Source: JAWLBY01 sp041687455 (GTDB lineage: Bacteria > Pseudomonadota > Gammaproteobacteria > Xanthomonadales > Xanthomonadaceae). Taken from it: a DNA stretch of 64,000 nt. The notes beneath the pieces were generated by a model that did no database searches, had not been told where the DNA came from, and worked only from the letters and a program-made list of their open reading frames with translations. Shown piece after piece: positions 1 to 8,759 of the stretch; within the stretch, counting starts at the first letter, position 1; each line of letters starts with the position of its first letter. The DNA is taken from contig JAWLBY010000017.1 of assembly GCA_041687455.1 (NCBI GenBank), positions 1 through 64,000 of the forward strand, in the 5' to 3' direction. The translations under genes were made by a program, and so were the position numbers.

Positions 1-53
1 TCAGGCGGCAGGAGCAGCGCTTGGCTGTGGTCGACCACGATGAATTTGCTCAT
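1..53 (-). CDS. Probable transposase, N-terminal 17 residues only (runs off window)
   Basis: An ATG at 53-51 opens a reading frame that leaves the left edge of the window. The visible residues are MSKFIVVDHSQALLLPP. The VDHSQALLLPP stretch resembles the conserved N-terminus of IS1182-type (DDE, DUF772) transposases, which often read D-x-x-Q-x-x-LLPPS. Only 17 residues are visible, so the family is a resemblance and no terminal inverted repeat can be seen. The 42 bp to the stop of the TonB receptor gene hold nothing recognisable. Confidence 0.4.
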   Translation of the reverse strand, partial: MSKFIVVDHSQALLLPP

Positions 54-95
54 GGCGACTTTCTACCATGGGCGCGGGCTAAGTCCGACAGGCTG

Positions 96-2282
96 CTAGA
101 ACTCGAATGTCAGCGACAGGAACGCACCGCGGCCGTCCTGCGGCAGTACCGAGCTGTAGTAGCCGGCGCTGCCGTGCCAGACACCGTCGGCATCGCGGAA
201 GCCGGGCGTGAAGCCGGCGTCGCCTTCGCGCAGGCCCGGGTGCAGGTAGTCGCGGTCGGTCAGGTTCAGCAGTGCCAGCGACCAGGAGAATCCCGGGCTC
301 GGCCAGTCGCGCCGCAGCAGGTTCAGGTCGACCGTCGCGTACGCCGGCACCCGGCCGGCCGGATTGGTCGGCACGGTGCGCCGGGCGTCGACATAGCGGC
401 CGCGCAGCGTGGCCGACCAGTGCGCGCCGAACGCCATCGTCAGCCCCGCGTGCAACTTGTGCGGAGCGGTATCGCCGACTGCGCCCGCGACCAGTTCGCC
501 AGACGCATCGGGCCGCGATTCGCGCGCGTCGATGTACGAGTAGTAGGCCCACAGGCTCCAGGCCTGCGCTGCGACCGGTAGCCGGGCCTGGAAATGCAGG
601 TCGGCGCCGCGGATGCTGCGGTCGCCGAGGTTGGTCGCGCCGCCGGCGAAGGTACTGATGCTGTCTTCGCTGTCGAGCCGATACAGCGACAGCAGCAGGC
701 TGACCGGATCGCGCTGCCAGCCGATGCTGGCCTCCAGCGTGCGGGCGGTTTCGGGATCGAGCATCGGATTGCTGCCGGAGCCGCTCCAGCCGCCGTACAG
801 CTCGCGCGGAGCCGGTTCATTGAAGGATTCGCCGTACAGCAGCTTGAACGTCCACGGCTGCCGGCCGAGCACGTAGCCGCCGCGCAGCGTCCGGGCGGTG
901 CCGTAACCGGAGTTGTGGTCGAAGCGCACGCCGGCCAGCAGGCTGTGCGATTCGCCCCAGCCCCACCAGTCATCGGCGCGGAACCGGCCGAGCGCGTAGA
1001 CCGCCGAGTCGCGGGTATCGATCCGATTGAACGGAATGCCGTCGTCGTCCGCATGTGGCGGGAACGGATAGTCCGTACCCGCCGCGAGCTCGGCCGGCGG
1101 CAGGTTCGGGCCGAAATTTATCCGGTAGGCCTTCTGCAGGTCCTTGCGTTCATGCTTGAAGCCGGCCAGCAGCGACCAGCGCGCGTCGAGCTTCCATTCG
1201 AGGTCGTTGAACAGCGACCAGCTCCGCGTCTCGACGCCCCAATGCGAGTAGTTGAGCAGCCGACGAACCTCGCCGGTGGCAGGATCGGTGGCATCGAAGC
1301 CTTCCAGCGTGTCGGAGTCGGACTCGACGCCGCTTTCCCGGTAGCGCAGCAGCAGCGTGCCGGCCAGCCGTTCGCCGAACGCCCACGGCTGCCGCAGATG
1401 CACCGACAGTTCCGGTTCCGACCAGTACGACAGCGGCGGAATCCGGTCGGCCGGATAGACCATGCCGAAATGGGTGTCGAGCGCGTAGTACTGCAGCGCG
1501 AGCTCGGTGTCGCGACGGAACACCCGCAGGTCCAGCGCGCGGTTGTGATGCGGCGACGAATAGCGGCCGTAGCGATCGACGAAGCCGCCCCACAGCGAGC
1601 GGTCCTGCAGGTAATCCTCGCGCAGCCATTCATAGCTGGCGCCGCGGCTGCGGTCGAGATCGCCGCGATCGATCCGGCCCGCCAGCGACACGCGCCAGTC
1701 GCCGTGACGGTACAGCCAGTGCACGTCGGCAATCCGACGGTCGAACGAACCGACCGTCAGCCGGCCGCTCAGGTCGTGACCATCGCGGTCGCGTCGATGC
1801 CGGGTAATCACGTTGACGACGCCGACGAAGGCGTTCGGCCCGTACGCCACCGAGGCCGGACCGTAGACGACCTCGACCTGGCCGATGTTCGACATCGGCA
1901 GCGCGGCGACGATTTCGGCCTGATTGAAATACAGGTGGTTGTAGATGACGCCGTCGACCATCAGCAACCAGGGCGTACCGATCGTCCCGCGCAGCCCGCG
2001 CCACTGGTTGCGGAAGTAGGTGTCGCCGTACGGCCGGGACAGATCCATTCCCGGCAGGTCGTCGAAGATTTCCGACAGTTCGCGGTAGCCGCGCCGCAGC
2101 AGCTCGTCGCGGGTCAGCACGATCACCGTGGCCGGCGCGTCGCCGACCCGCTCGGCCGATCGAGAGGCGGTCGTGATGGTCAGCTCGAGCAGTTCCTCGA
2201 GCGACAGGTCGAATGGATTCGCCTCATCGGCGGCAGCCACCGTCGACAGCGCGAGAGCGGCCGCGATGCCGACTGCGCGCAT
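96..2282 (-). CDS. TonB-dependent outer-membrane receptor
   Basis: The product is about 728 residues. It starts with a Sec signal (MRAVGIAAALALSTVAAADE). A plug domain follows, with a TonB-box-like LTITTASRSAER region and the plug motif VEVVYGPASVAYGPNAFVG. A long beta-barrel ends in FLSLTFEF, with the terminal Phe typical of BAM substrates. Receptors of this family take up siderophores, heme, cobalamin or metals using TonB-ExbB-ExbD energy. The frame can also start 16 codons upstream at 2330, but the start at 2282 places the signal peptide correctly. The plug resembles vitamin B12/colicin-type receptors more than FpvA-type; the substrate is unknown. The next gene upstream on this strand encodes a His-rich secreted protein, which weakly suggests a metal ligand. 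Confidence 0.9.
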   Translation of the reverse strand: MRAVGIAAALALSTVAAADEANPFDLSLEELLELTITTASRSAERVGDAPATVIVLTRDELLRRGYRELSEIFDDLPGMDLSRPYGDTYFRNQWRGLRGTIGTPWLLMVDGVIYNHLYFNQAEIVAALPMSNIGQVEVVYGPASVAYGPNAFVGVVNVITRHRRDRDGHDLSGRLTVGSFDRRIADVHWLYRHGDWRVSLAGRIDRGDLDRSRGASYEWLREDYLQDRSLWGGFVDRYGRYSSPHHNRALDLRVFRRDTELALQYYALDTHFGMVYPADRIPPLSYWSEPELSVHLRQPWAFGERLAGTLLLRYRESGVESDSDTLEGFDATDPATGEVRRLLNYSHWGVETRSWSLFNDLEWKLDARWSLLAGFKHERKDLQKAYRINFGPNLPPAELAAGTDYPFPPHADDDGIPFNRIDTRDSAVYALGRFRADDWWGWGESHSLLAGVRFDHNSGYGTARTLRGGYVLGRQPWTFKLLYGESFNEPAPRELYGGWSGSGSNPMLDPETARTLEASIGWQRDPVSLLLSLYRLDSEDSISTFAGGATNLGDRSIRGADLHFQARLPVAAQAWSLWAYYSYIDARESRPDASGELVAGAVGDTAPHKLHAGLTMAFGAHWSATLRGRYVDARRTVPTNPAGRVPAYATVDLNLLRRDWPSPGFSWSLALLNLTDRDYLHPGLREGDAGFTPGFRDADGVWHGSAGYYSSVLPQDGRGAFLSLTFEF

Positions 2283-2430
2283 CGGTTGCTGCCACCACCG
2301 TTTGCTGCGATGCCCCGATCGCGCGGCCACAGCACCCCCCAGGCACCCCGGTCGCGGTCACTATAAGCGAAGCGGGCCGGGCCGAGGCGGCCGGCGTCGC
2401 GGGGCCGGCGCCCGACCCGGGACGACACGG

Positions 2431-2922
2431 TCACTGGCGCGGTTCGATGGCCTGCCAGCCGGGGTGATCGAATGCGGTCGAGTAGTCGTTCAGCGCCGCG
2501 ACCACGTCATCCACGGCGGCCTGGCCGTCGCCGCCCTGCTCAAGCCGCGCAGCCGCTCCGAGCAACGTGCCGATGATGCCGTGCAGGCGCTGGTCGGCAG
2601 CCGGCTCGAGTTCGCAGTGGGCGATCATCTCGTTCACTTCGTGCCGGATGGCGGCCGCCAGCGTGTTGGCCACAGCGGCTGCGTGCTGGTCCCGATGGGT
2701 CGCATGCAGCGCATCGGCGGTCGCGCTGCGCAGGCGCCCCATGCTGCCGCGCAGCGTCTCGTCGGTCGCGTGGCGCTGGTCGGAAGCGGGACCAACGGCA
2801 GCATGCGCCGCATGCCGGGAATGGTCGTGGCCGTGTTCGTGCGCTGGCGTGTCACTGGCCAGCGCAGGAATCGCGAACGCCGCCGCAGCGAGCGCGGCTG
2901 TCCACAGTGATCGATGCTGCAT
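2431..2922 (-). CDS. DnrO-like His-rich periplasmic protein
   Basis: This is a 163-residue protein with a signal peptide (MQHRSLWTAALAAAAFAIPALAS) followed by a His-rich segment, HEHGHDHSRHAAHAA. A helical domain follows, with the pattern RHATDETLRGSMGRLR...NEMIAHCELEPAADQRLHGIIG. This matches the small DnrO-like family of Xanthomonadales as I know it; no biochemical role is established that I can name. The ATG at 2922 is preceded by GAAGGAGAAC, a strong ribosome binding site, so the longer upstream frame is not the start. The His cluster suggests divalent metal binding (inference). It lies upstream of the TonB receptor on the same strand with about 150 bp between them, so co-transcription is possible but not certain. 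Confidence 0.65.
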   Translation of the reverse strand: MQHRSLWTAALAAAAFAIPALASDTPAHEHGHDHSRHAAHAAVGPASDQRHATDETLRGSMGRLRSATADALHATHRDQHAAAVANTLAAAIRHEVNEMIAHCELEPAADQRLHGIIGTLLGAAARLEQGGDGQAAVDDVVAALNDYSTAFDHPGWQAIEPRQ

Positions 2923-3067
2923 GGTTGTTCTCCTTCCGGCAGCAACGCGCTGCCCGTTGCGGATGGTCCGGCGATGCCGGTCCCTTCCGACCCCGGCCGG
3001 GCCGAAACGGTTCCGGACCGTAGCCGGGCGCAGAGCGACATGCCCTTGATCCAGGTCAGCCCGCGGC

Positions 3068-4360
3068 TTATCGCTGCGCCGTGCGCGCCATGCAGTCGCG
3101 CAGCCGGTGATCGACGTAGCGCCGGTACAGCGTCGTGTGCAGGTTGTGCATCGCCAGTTCGATCTGGAACGGCGTGCGTGGATTGCGGTCGAGCATGCGG
3201 ACGAAGTGGTAGCCGACCGGCTGCACGCCGTGACGATGCACGTAAACCCGAAAGCCGGTGAAGAACGGATCGGCGAGCAGCCGATCGAGATCGGCGACGA
3301 CGGCGAGCTGCTGCGCATCGAGGCGCGCGCGCAGGGCCGGATCGCGCTCGCTCAGCAGCCGCTCGAAGTAGCGTCGCCCGCGGCGGTCGAGCGTGCGGGC
3401 GAGTTGCCACATCCGCAGGCTGCGCCGGTTGTATTCGGCGAACCCGCCGTGCCGCCGCAATCCATCGGCGGCCGCCTGGCTGACATCGTAGACGACGAAG
3501 TTCTGCGCCTGATTGTTGATGTCGTCGAGGCGATCGCGCGAATGGCTATGCACGATGAAACCCGGCAGGCCGACGAATCCCTGCCGGCCGAGCCGCGACG
3601 AGCGGGCCGCCATGCCGTCGCGGACCAGTTCTCCGGCACTGCGACCGAGCAGGATGCTGCGGGTGCCGTGCAACTGCCGGAACGTGCCGATCACGATCTC
3701 GTCGGCGTCGAACTCGCGATCGAATGCGTCGGCGCCGTACAACTCGGCCTGGCTCGCATACTGGGCGATCTGTCGCCCGACCCCGCACTCGGAGCGGACC
3801 CGTCCGCGATAGAAGCCCTCGATCGCGCGCCAGTTGCCGGCGGCCGGCTGGAAGCCGCGACCGAAACTGACCGTGCGGCGCCAGCCGTCGGCGCCCGGGC
3901 CGCCGAAACCGAATCCGATCCAGCCGAACTGCAGTCCGCTGAAGCGATAGCCGCGGTTGTCGACCAGTCGATCGACCGCACGGCGGGTCGCGCCACCGAG
4001 CCGGAACAGATAGCCGCAGCGGGTTGCCGGATCGGCGAGCAGCCGATCGAGCAGGGCGTCGTCCCGATCCAGCGGGTGATGTTCGGGCAGCAATACGCGC
4101 AGCTCGCCGGCGGCCCACGCCGAGGCCAGATCGGCACGCTCGCACGGCCGGCCGGCGATGACGCGGACGCCCTCGATCTGTTCGCCCGCGACCGGGTCGA
4201 CTGCAGGCACCGTATCGAACTGCCAGCCCAGTGCGCCGAGCAGTTCGATCCGGCAGCGTGCCGACGCCGTCGGCGCGGCGCCGACGGTCGTCGCCCACAG
4301 CGACAATGCGACCCCGACCGCGAGCTTCCACCGGCGTGTCTGCACGAGCATGCAACGCAT
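3068..4360 (-). CDS. Secreted protein of unknown function (430 aa)
   Basis: I do not recognise this family with confidence. The N-terminus is a signal peptide (WKLAVGVALSLWATTVGA, then APT), so the mature protein should be exported. Visible features are a single Cys in a conserved-looking context (SECGVGRQIAQYASQ, middle of the protein), then FDADEIVIGTF, LPGFIVHSHSRDRLDDINNQAQNF, and a C-terminal part with YVHRHGVQPVGYHFVRMLDRNPRTPFQIELAMHN. The Cys and clustered His/Asp residues would suit an enzyme, but that is only an impression. ATG codons at 4360 and 4351 are both possible starts. It is the first gene of a minus-strand run leading into the DnrO-like gene. Confidence 0.6.
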   Translation of the reverse strand: MRCMLVQTRRWKLAVGVALSLWATTVGAAPTASARCRIELLGALGWQFDTVPAVDPVAGEQIEGVRVIAGRPCERADLASAWAAGELRVLLPEHHPLDRDDALLDRLLADPATRCGYLFRLGGATRRAVDRLVDNRGYRFSGLQFGWIGFGFGGPGADGWRRTVSFGRGFQPAAGNWRAIEGFYRGRVRSECGVGRQIAQYASQAELYGADAFDREFDADEIVIGTFRQLHGTRSILLGRSAGELVRDGMAARSSRLGRQGFVGLPGFIVHSHSRDRLDDINNQAQNFVVYDVSQAAADGLRRHGGFAEYNRRSLRMWQLARTLDRRGRRYFERLLSERDPALRARLDAQQLAVVADLDRLLADPFFTGFRVYVHRHGVQPVGYHFVRMLDRNPRTPFQIELAMHNLHTTLYRRYVDHRLRDCMARTAQR

Positions 4361-4429
4361 TGTCGCGCAGCGCCGTACGGTGCGGCGTGCGACTGCGCAC
4401 GGACGATCGCAGCAGGGACCTGCCTCACG

Positions 4430-4581
4430 TCAGCATGACGTCGGCCAGCTCGCGGCACCGACTTCGAGGTGCCACTCGTCTTCGTGCAGCAGGGCGCGTG
4501 CTCGTGACCGCTCTCGTCGATGGCCTGCTCGAGCGGCAGCAGATCGAGGCCGTCGCTGGTCGCCCGCAGGTCGAGCTGCAC
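4430..4581 (-). pseudogene. Small coding-like remnant split by a one-base frameshift
   Basis: Between the secreted protein and the MOSC gene, two minus-strand frames join into one coding-like segment. The first runs from a GTG at 4581 and reads QLDLRATSDGLDLLPLEQ and on through DESGHEHA. The second picks up near 4500 as ALLHEDEWHLEVGAASW and stops at 4430. Codons on both sides show the G/C third-position preference of real genes here. A single indel near 4500-4505 would join them into about 50 residues. It may be a sequencing error, a decayed gene or chance. No family is recognised and no clear ribosome binding site precedes the GTG. Confidence 0.3.
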
Positions 4582-4673
4582 GCCTGACCGCGACCGGCCG
4601 TGCGCCCCATCCGGGAAAGTGATCCCCGGCCGGCACCGGGGATTTCCCCGGGCCCTCAGGCATACTCGGCCGG

Positions 4674-5483
4674 ATGGAAATGCGTGTTTCGTCGCTGTAC
4701 GTGTATCCGATCAAATCGTCGGCGCCGTTGCCGCTGTCGCGCGCGGCTGTCGAGCCACGCGGGCTGCGCGACGACCGCCGCTGGATGGTGGTCGATGGCG
4801 ACGGGAATTTCGTCACCGGACGGCAGATTGCCGGCCTGACCCGCATCCACGCGGAGCCGACGGCGACCGGCCTGCGGCTGTCGGCTCCCGGTGCTGCGCC
4901 GATCGACGTCGCGACACCGGCACCGGAGCACGCCAGCCGGATCGAGGTGCAGGTCTGGAAGGATCGCGTCGCCGCGCTTGCGGTCGACCCGGCGGCCGAC
5001 CGCTGGCTGTCCGAGCGGCTGCAGACGCCGGTGCGGCTGATGTTCATGGATGCCGGCGCAGTGCGTCCGGTCGCCAGCGGATTCGGTCGCGACGGCGACC
5101 AGGTCAGTTTTGCCGATGGCTTTCCGCTGCTGCTGATCTCGCAGGGCTCGCTGGATGGCCTCAACGCGCGCCTGGCGCAACCGGTATCGATGCTGCGCTT
5201 CCGTCCCAACGTGGTTGTCGATGGTTGCACAGCGCATGCGGAAGACCGCTGGCGGCGGCTGCGGATAGGCGATATCGAGTTCGACGTCGCCAAGGCCTGT
5301 CGGCGCTGTGTATTCACCACCGTCGAACCCGAGCGTGGTGAGCGCGATCCGAGCGGCGAACCGCTGCGCACGCTGGTCGAATACCGCCGGCGCGAAGACG
5401 GTGTCTATTTCGGGCAACTGCTGATTCCGCGCGGCAGCGGGACGATCGAGACCGCCGCTCCGGTGGTCGTGCTCGACGACTGA
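4674..5483 (+). CDS. MOSC domain protein (YcbX-like)
   Basis: The product is 269 residues. It has a MOSC N-terminal beta-barrel domain (VSSLYVYPIKSSAP...LRDDRRWMVVD) followed by the MOSC domain proper, including RFRPNVVVDG and the cysteine motif AKACRRCVFTTVEPERGER. MOSC proteins bind molybdenum-cofactor sulfur; YcbX and mARC members reduce N-hydroxylated compounds. The conserved Cys of the KxCxRC motif, the likely Mo ligand or sulfur carrier, is present. There is no C-terminal 2Fe-2S domain as in E. coli YcbX, since the frame ends in VVVLDD. ATGs at 4674 and 4680 are both possible starts. It stands alone. Confidence 0.85.
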   Translation: MEMRVSSLYVYPIKSSAPLPLSRAAVEPRGLRDDRRWMVVDGDGNFVTGRQIAGLTRIHAEPTATGLRLSAPGAAPIDVATPAPEHASRIEVQVWKDRVAALAVDPAADRWLSERLQTPVRLMFMDAGAVRPVASGFGRDGDQVSFADGFPLLLISQGSLDGLNARLAQPVSMLRFRPNVVVDGCTAHAEDRWRRLRIGDIEFDVAKACRRCVFTTVEPERGERDPSGEPLRTLVEYRRREDGVYFGQLLIPRGSGTIETAAPVVVLDD

Positions 5484-5714
5484 AAGACGCGGACCGCGAA
5501 CGTCTGCGTGCGGAGCCGTCCGTGCGCCGCGTTCGAATTGCACCGCCCCGAGCCCGGCGCGGCGCCGCCGCCGAGTTCAGGTAGCGGTCATCGGGCGATT
5601 GCTTCCATTCCGGAAAACACAGGTTCGGCGCCGCCGCAAATTCCGCTCGCGACGTGCCTGCCCCCTCACCACGCCCACCTCATCGCGGGCGCCGGCCGCG
5701 GGAACATCGCCCCC

Positions 5715-6212
5715 ATGAAGACCCGACGCGTGTACACCGTTCCGGATCTCGACGTCGCCCGCCGAGCCATGTGTGAGCTGCGTGACGCCGGCATCGACGA
5801 CGACGACCTCTCGCTGGTGGCGCGGGCCGACATCGAGCTGGAGGCGATACCCGATGGTCGCAAGGAAGCCGGCACCGACTTCAAGCCGGCATTGCTGCGG
5901 GGCGCCGGCTATGGCGGCGCGACCGGCCTGCTCGCCGGACTTGCTGCGGTTGCGGTGCCGCCACTCGGCATCACGCTGGCCGGTGCAGCAATGATGACCG
6001 TGGTCGGTGCCGCGGTCGGCAGTTGGGCCTCGGCGCTGGTCGGCTCGACGATCGAGGACCCGATCCGGCGCAAGTTCGAGCAGGAAATCGCTGACGGCCG
6101 GATCCTGCTGGTGATCGACGCGCCGCGCGATCTGCTGCCGCGCGAGGAGGCGATCGTCCTTGGGCTGGGTGGACGCCCCCTGCCCTACGCTGCACCGACC
6201 GCAATGAGCTGA
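5715..6212 (+). CDS. Membrane-associated stress protein, DUF1269-like
   Basis: This 165-residue protein begins MKTRRVYTVPDLDVARRAM, a ferredoxin-like alpha/beta segment seen in general-stress '17M-like' and DUF1269 proteins. A central Gly/Ala-rich hydrophobic stretch (GATGLLAGLAAVAVPPLGIT then TLAGAAMMTVVGAAVGSWAS) resembles the glycine-zipper hairpin of these proteins. The C-terminus returns to an alpha/beta segment (GRILLVIDAPRD) that may face the cytoplasm. The start at 5715 was chosen because the homologous region begins there; the longer upstream frame is low-complexity. No function is known beyond stress association in relatives. It lies about 100 bp before the histidine kinase. Confidence 0.6.
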   Translation: MKTRRVYTVPDLDVARRAMCELRDAGIDDDDLSLVARADIELEAIPDGRKEAGTDFKPALLRGAGYGGATGLLAGLAAVAVPPLGITLAGAAMMTVVGAAVGSWASALVGSTIEDPIRRKFEQEIADGRILLVIDAPRDLLPREEAIVLGLGGRPLPYAAPTAMS

Positions 6213-6311
6213 CCGGATCTCCTGTCCTGTGCCCAGTCCGCGGATTGTTTCACGACCTGCGTGCGGCCTGCTGCCCGGACAGCCCTTACCCCTGGACGGC
6301 GAGAACCGGCA

Positions 6312-7952
6312 ATGAACGACGATCGGCATGGTCCCGAACACCGCGTGCTGATCCTCGCGCCGAACCGCCGCGATGCGGCGCGCGCCGAATCGGTGATCCG
6401 CGATGCCCGGATCGATTGCTGCGTCTGCCCGTCGATGGCCGAGCTGGTTCGCGAGATCGAGGTCGGTGCCGGCACCGTGCTGACCGCCGAGGAGGCGCTC
6501 GGCGACGAGGGCGGCCGGCCGCTGACCGCGGCGCTGGCGCGGCAGCAGTCATGGTCGGATCTGCCGGTGCTGATCCTGACCCGTCCCGGCGCCGATTCGC
6601 CGGCGGTGGCGCAGGCGCTGGAGACGCTCGGCAACGTGACGCTGCTCGAGCGGCCGATCCGGATCGCATCGCTGGTCAGCGCATTGCGTGCGGCATTGCG
6701 TGCCCGGCAGCGCCAGTACCAGATTCGCAGCCAGTTGCGCGATCGTGAGCAGGCGGCAGAGAAGCTGAAGGAAGCCGACCGGCGCAAGGACGAATTCCTC
6801 GCCACGCTGGCGCATGAACTGCGCAATCCGCTGGCGCCGATCCGCAACTCGCTGCACATCCTGCGCGAGGCCGGCCGCGGCGATACCGGCCTCGGGCCGA
6901 TCTGCGCAATCATGGAGCGACAGGTCAATCACATGGTCCGGCTGGTCGACGATCTGCTCGAACTGTCGCGGATCACCCGCGGCCAGATCGAGCTGCGCCG
7001 CGAGAAGGTCGACCTCGCGACCGTCGTGCATGCGGCAGTCGAAACCAGCCAGCCACTGATCGACGCCGCCGACCACCGGCTGCAGATCGAACTGCCGGAC
7101 GAGCCACTGTGGATCGAGGCTGATCCGGTGCGAATGGCGCAGGTATTCGCCAACCTGCTCAACAATGCCGCCAAGTACATGGACAGCGGCGGGCTGATAC
7201 GGATCAGCGCGAGAAGCAGTGGCGGCACGGTCAGCGTCACCGTCGCCGACCAGGGCATCGGCATCGACGCCGACATGCTCGACGGCGTGTTCGAGATGTT
7301 CACCCAGGGCCAGCCGTCACGGCGGACCCAGGACGGTCTCGGCATCGGCCTGACGCTCGTGCGCAGCCTGATCGAAATGCATGGCGGGCGGATCCAGGCC
7401 AGCAGCGCCGGCCGCGGCTGCGGCAGCGAATTCACCGTCTGCCTGCCGCTGACCGCGGCACCGCGCAGGCGTCACGCGGATACGGCCGGGCTCGGCGACA
7501 GCGGCCTGCCGCGTCGGATCTTGGTCGTCGACGACAACCGCGACGCAGCCGACAGCCTCGGTCTGTACCTGGAACTGCTCGGCATCGAGGTGCTGGTCGT
7601 GCACGACGGCGAAAGCGCGTTGCGCTCGCTGGCGCAGTTCGCCCCGGAGGTCGTGCTGCTCGATATCGGCATGCCCGGCATGGACGGCCACGAGGTCGCG
7701 CGCCGCGCACGCAGCCAGGCCGCCTACGACGGTGTCGTGTTCATCGCCCTGACCGGCTGGGGACAGGACAAGGACCGCATCGCATCGCGTGCCGCCGGCA
7801 TCGACCACCACATGATCAAGCCGGTCGACCTGCCGGCGCTCGAGACTTTGCTGCGATCGCTGGCGGGCGCATCGCCCCGTCGGCTGCCGCTACCGCCGGC
7901 TTCGGCCGGCCGGTGCAGTGCCGGCGCCGTCGCTGCGCTCGGCCGCCACTGA
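6312..7952 (+). CDS. Hybrid sensor histidine kinase / response regulator
   Basis: The product is about 546 residues. The first 130 residues look like a degenerate receiver (VLILAPNRRDAARAESV...LPVLILTRPG). A short coiled coil (RQYQIRSQLRDREQAAEKL) leads to a HisKA domain whose phosphorylated His is residue 168 in LATLAHELRNPLAPIRNSL. The HATPase domain shows the N box (NLLNNAAKY), G1 (VADQGIGID) and G2 (GLGIGLTLVRSLIEMHGG). The C-terminal receiver has Asp451 in VLLDIGMPGMDG and a conserved Lys (MIKPVD). There are no membrane segments, so it is cytoplasmic and its input is unknown. No partner regulator lies next to it. The ATG at 6312 follows AATG context without a strong Shine-Dalgarno. Confidence 0.9.
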   Translation: MNDDRHGPEHRVLILAPNRRDAARAESVIRDARIDCCVCPSMAELVREIEVGAGTVLTAEEALGDEGGRPLTAALARQQSWSDLPVLILTRPGADSPAVAQALETLGNVTLLERPIRIASLVSALRAALRARQRQYQIRSQLRDREQAAEKLKEADRRKDEFLATLAHELRNPLAPIRNSLHILREAGRGDTGLGPICAIMERQVNHMVRLVDDLLELSRITRGQIELRREKVDLATVVHAAVETSQPLIDAADHRLQIELPDEPLWIEADPVRMAQVFANLLNNAAKYMDSGGLIRISARSSGGTVSVTVADQGIGIDADMLDGVFEMFTQGQPSRRTQDGLGIGLTLVRSLIEMHGGRIQASSAGRGCGSEFTVCLPLTAAPRRRHADTAGLGDSGLPRRILVVDDNRDAADSLGLYLELLGIEVLVVHDGESALRSLAQFAPEVVLLDIGMPGMDGHEVARRARSQAAYDGVVFIALTGWGQDKDRIASRAAGIDHHMIKPVDLPALETLLRSLAGASPRRLPLPPASAGRCSAGAVAALGRH

Positions 7953-8119
7953 ATCGATCCGAACGGTCCGGATCGCTGTCCGCGAGCTGAACAGTGCGAC
8001 TGCCCGCGGCAGCCAGCAGACGCTGCCGCGGAGCAGAATCGAAGCGCATGGATCACGCGTGCGGCCGGCCGCCGCGCGCAGGCCACGGACTGGCATCCCG
8101 CCGCTTCCGAGGAGTCCGC

Positions 8120-8512
8120 ATGGCCTTTGCCGATACCGATGCCCGACCGCTGTCGCAATTGAACGTGACGCCGCTGATCGACGTCATGATGGTGCTGCTG
8201 GTGATCTTCATGGTCACCGCGCCATTGCTCGAAACCGGACTCACGCTGAACCTGCCGCAGCGCGGGCCGACACCGCCGATCCCGCCGGAAACGATCCGAC
8301 TCAGCATCGACGACAGCGGCGCCGTGCACTGGAACGGCATCCCGATGTCGCGGGCAGTGCTGGCGTCGGCATTCCGGGCCGAGGCCGCCCGCGACCCGCA
8401 GCCGGTGCTTCAGCTCGACAGCGCCGATGGCGTCCAGTACGCCACGGTCGCCGCGGTGCTCGCCGATGCGCGGCACGCAGGGCTGGACCAGATCGGCCTG
8501 CCGCTCGATTAG
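8120..8512 (+). CDS. exbD: ExbD/TolR family biopolymer transporter
   Basis: This 130-residue protein has the ExbD signature LNVTPLIDVMMVLLVIFMVTA, a single N-terminal transmembrane helix carrying the proton-coupling Asp of PLIDVM. It is followed by a periplasmic domain (LNLPQRGPTPP...LDSADGVQYATVAAVLADARHAG). GAGGAG at about 8109-8114 is a good ribosome binding site for the ATG at 8120. ExbD works with ExbB (or TolR with TolQ) to energise TonB. Here no exbB or tonB is adjacent, which is unusual; the partner genes must be elsewhere, or this is an orphan copy. A hairpin follows downstream. Confidence 0.9.
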   Translation: MAFADTDARPLSQLNVTPLIDVMMVLLVIFMVTAPLLETGLTLNLPQRGPTPPIPPETIRLSIDDSGAVHWNGIPMSRAVLASAFRAEAARDPQPVLQLDSADGVQYATVAAVLADARHAGLDQIGLPLD

Positions 8513-8554
8513 CCAGCCTGTCCAGGAACGCCCGTCGTGGCCGTTGTTCGAGTG

Positions 8555-8582
8555 GCGAGTCCGGCCCCATGGCCGGACTCGC
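8555..8582. terminator. Perfect hairpin between convergent genes
   Basis: GCGAGTCCGGCC at 8555-8566, a CCAT loop and GGCCGGACTCGC at 8571-8582 form a perfect 12-bp stem between exbD (plus) and the hydroxybutyrate-oligomer hydrolase (minus). There is no T run on either side, so it may be a Rho-assisted terminator or a repeat rather than a classical intrinsic terminator. Confidence 0.5.
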
Positions 8583-8759
8583 TCGGACGGCGTTCCGGTC
8601 GCGGAACTTCAGGCGGCCCTCCGGCCTGCCACACGCACCGAGTCCGCCCGCTGGATCAGATGCGACGGCGGCTCAGCGTCGTCGCCGTCCGCGGCATCAT
8701 CGATCCCGCCGGCTGGTCATGCTGCGCCAACCAGCAGCCGCTGATCACGCGGGAGCGAT

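Noticed and set aside
594..2366. 590-residue plus-strand frame antisense to the TonB receptor
   Set aside because: It is Arg/Ala/Val-rich shadow sequence caused by GC-rich codons; the opposite strand encodes a clear receptor.
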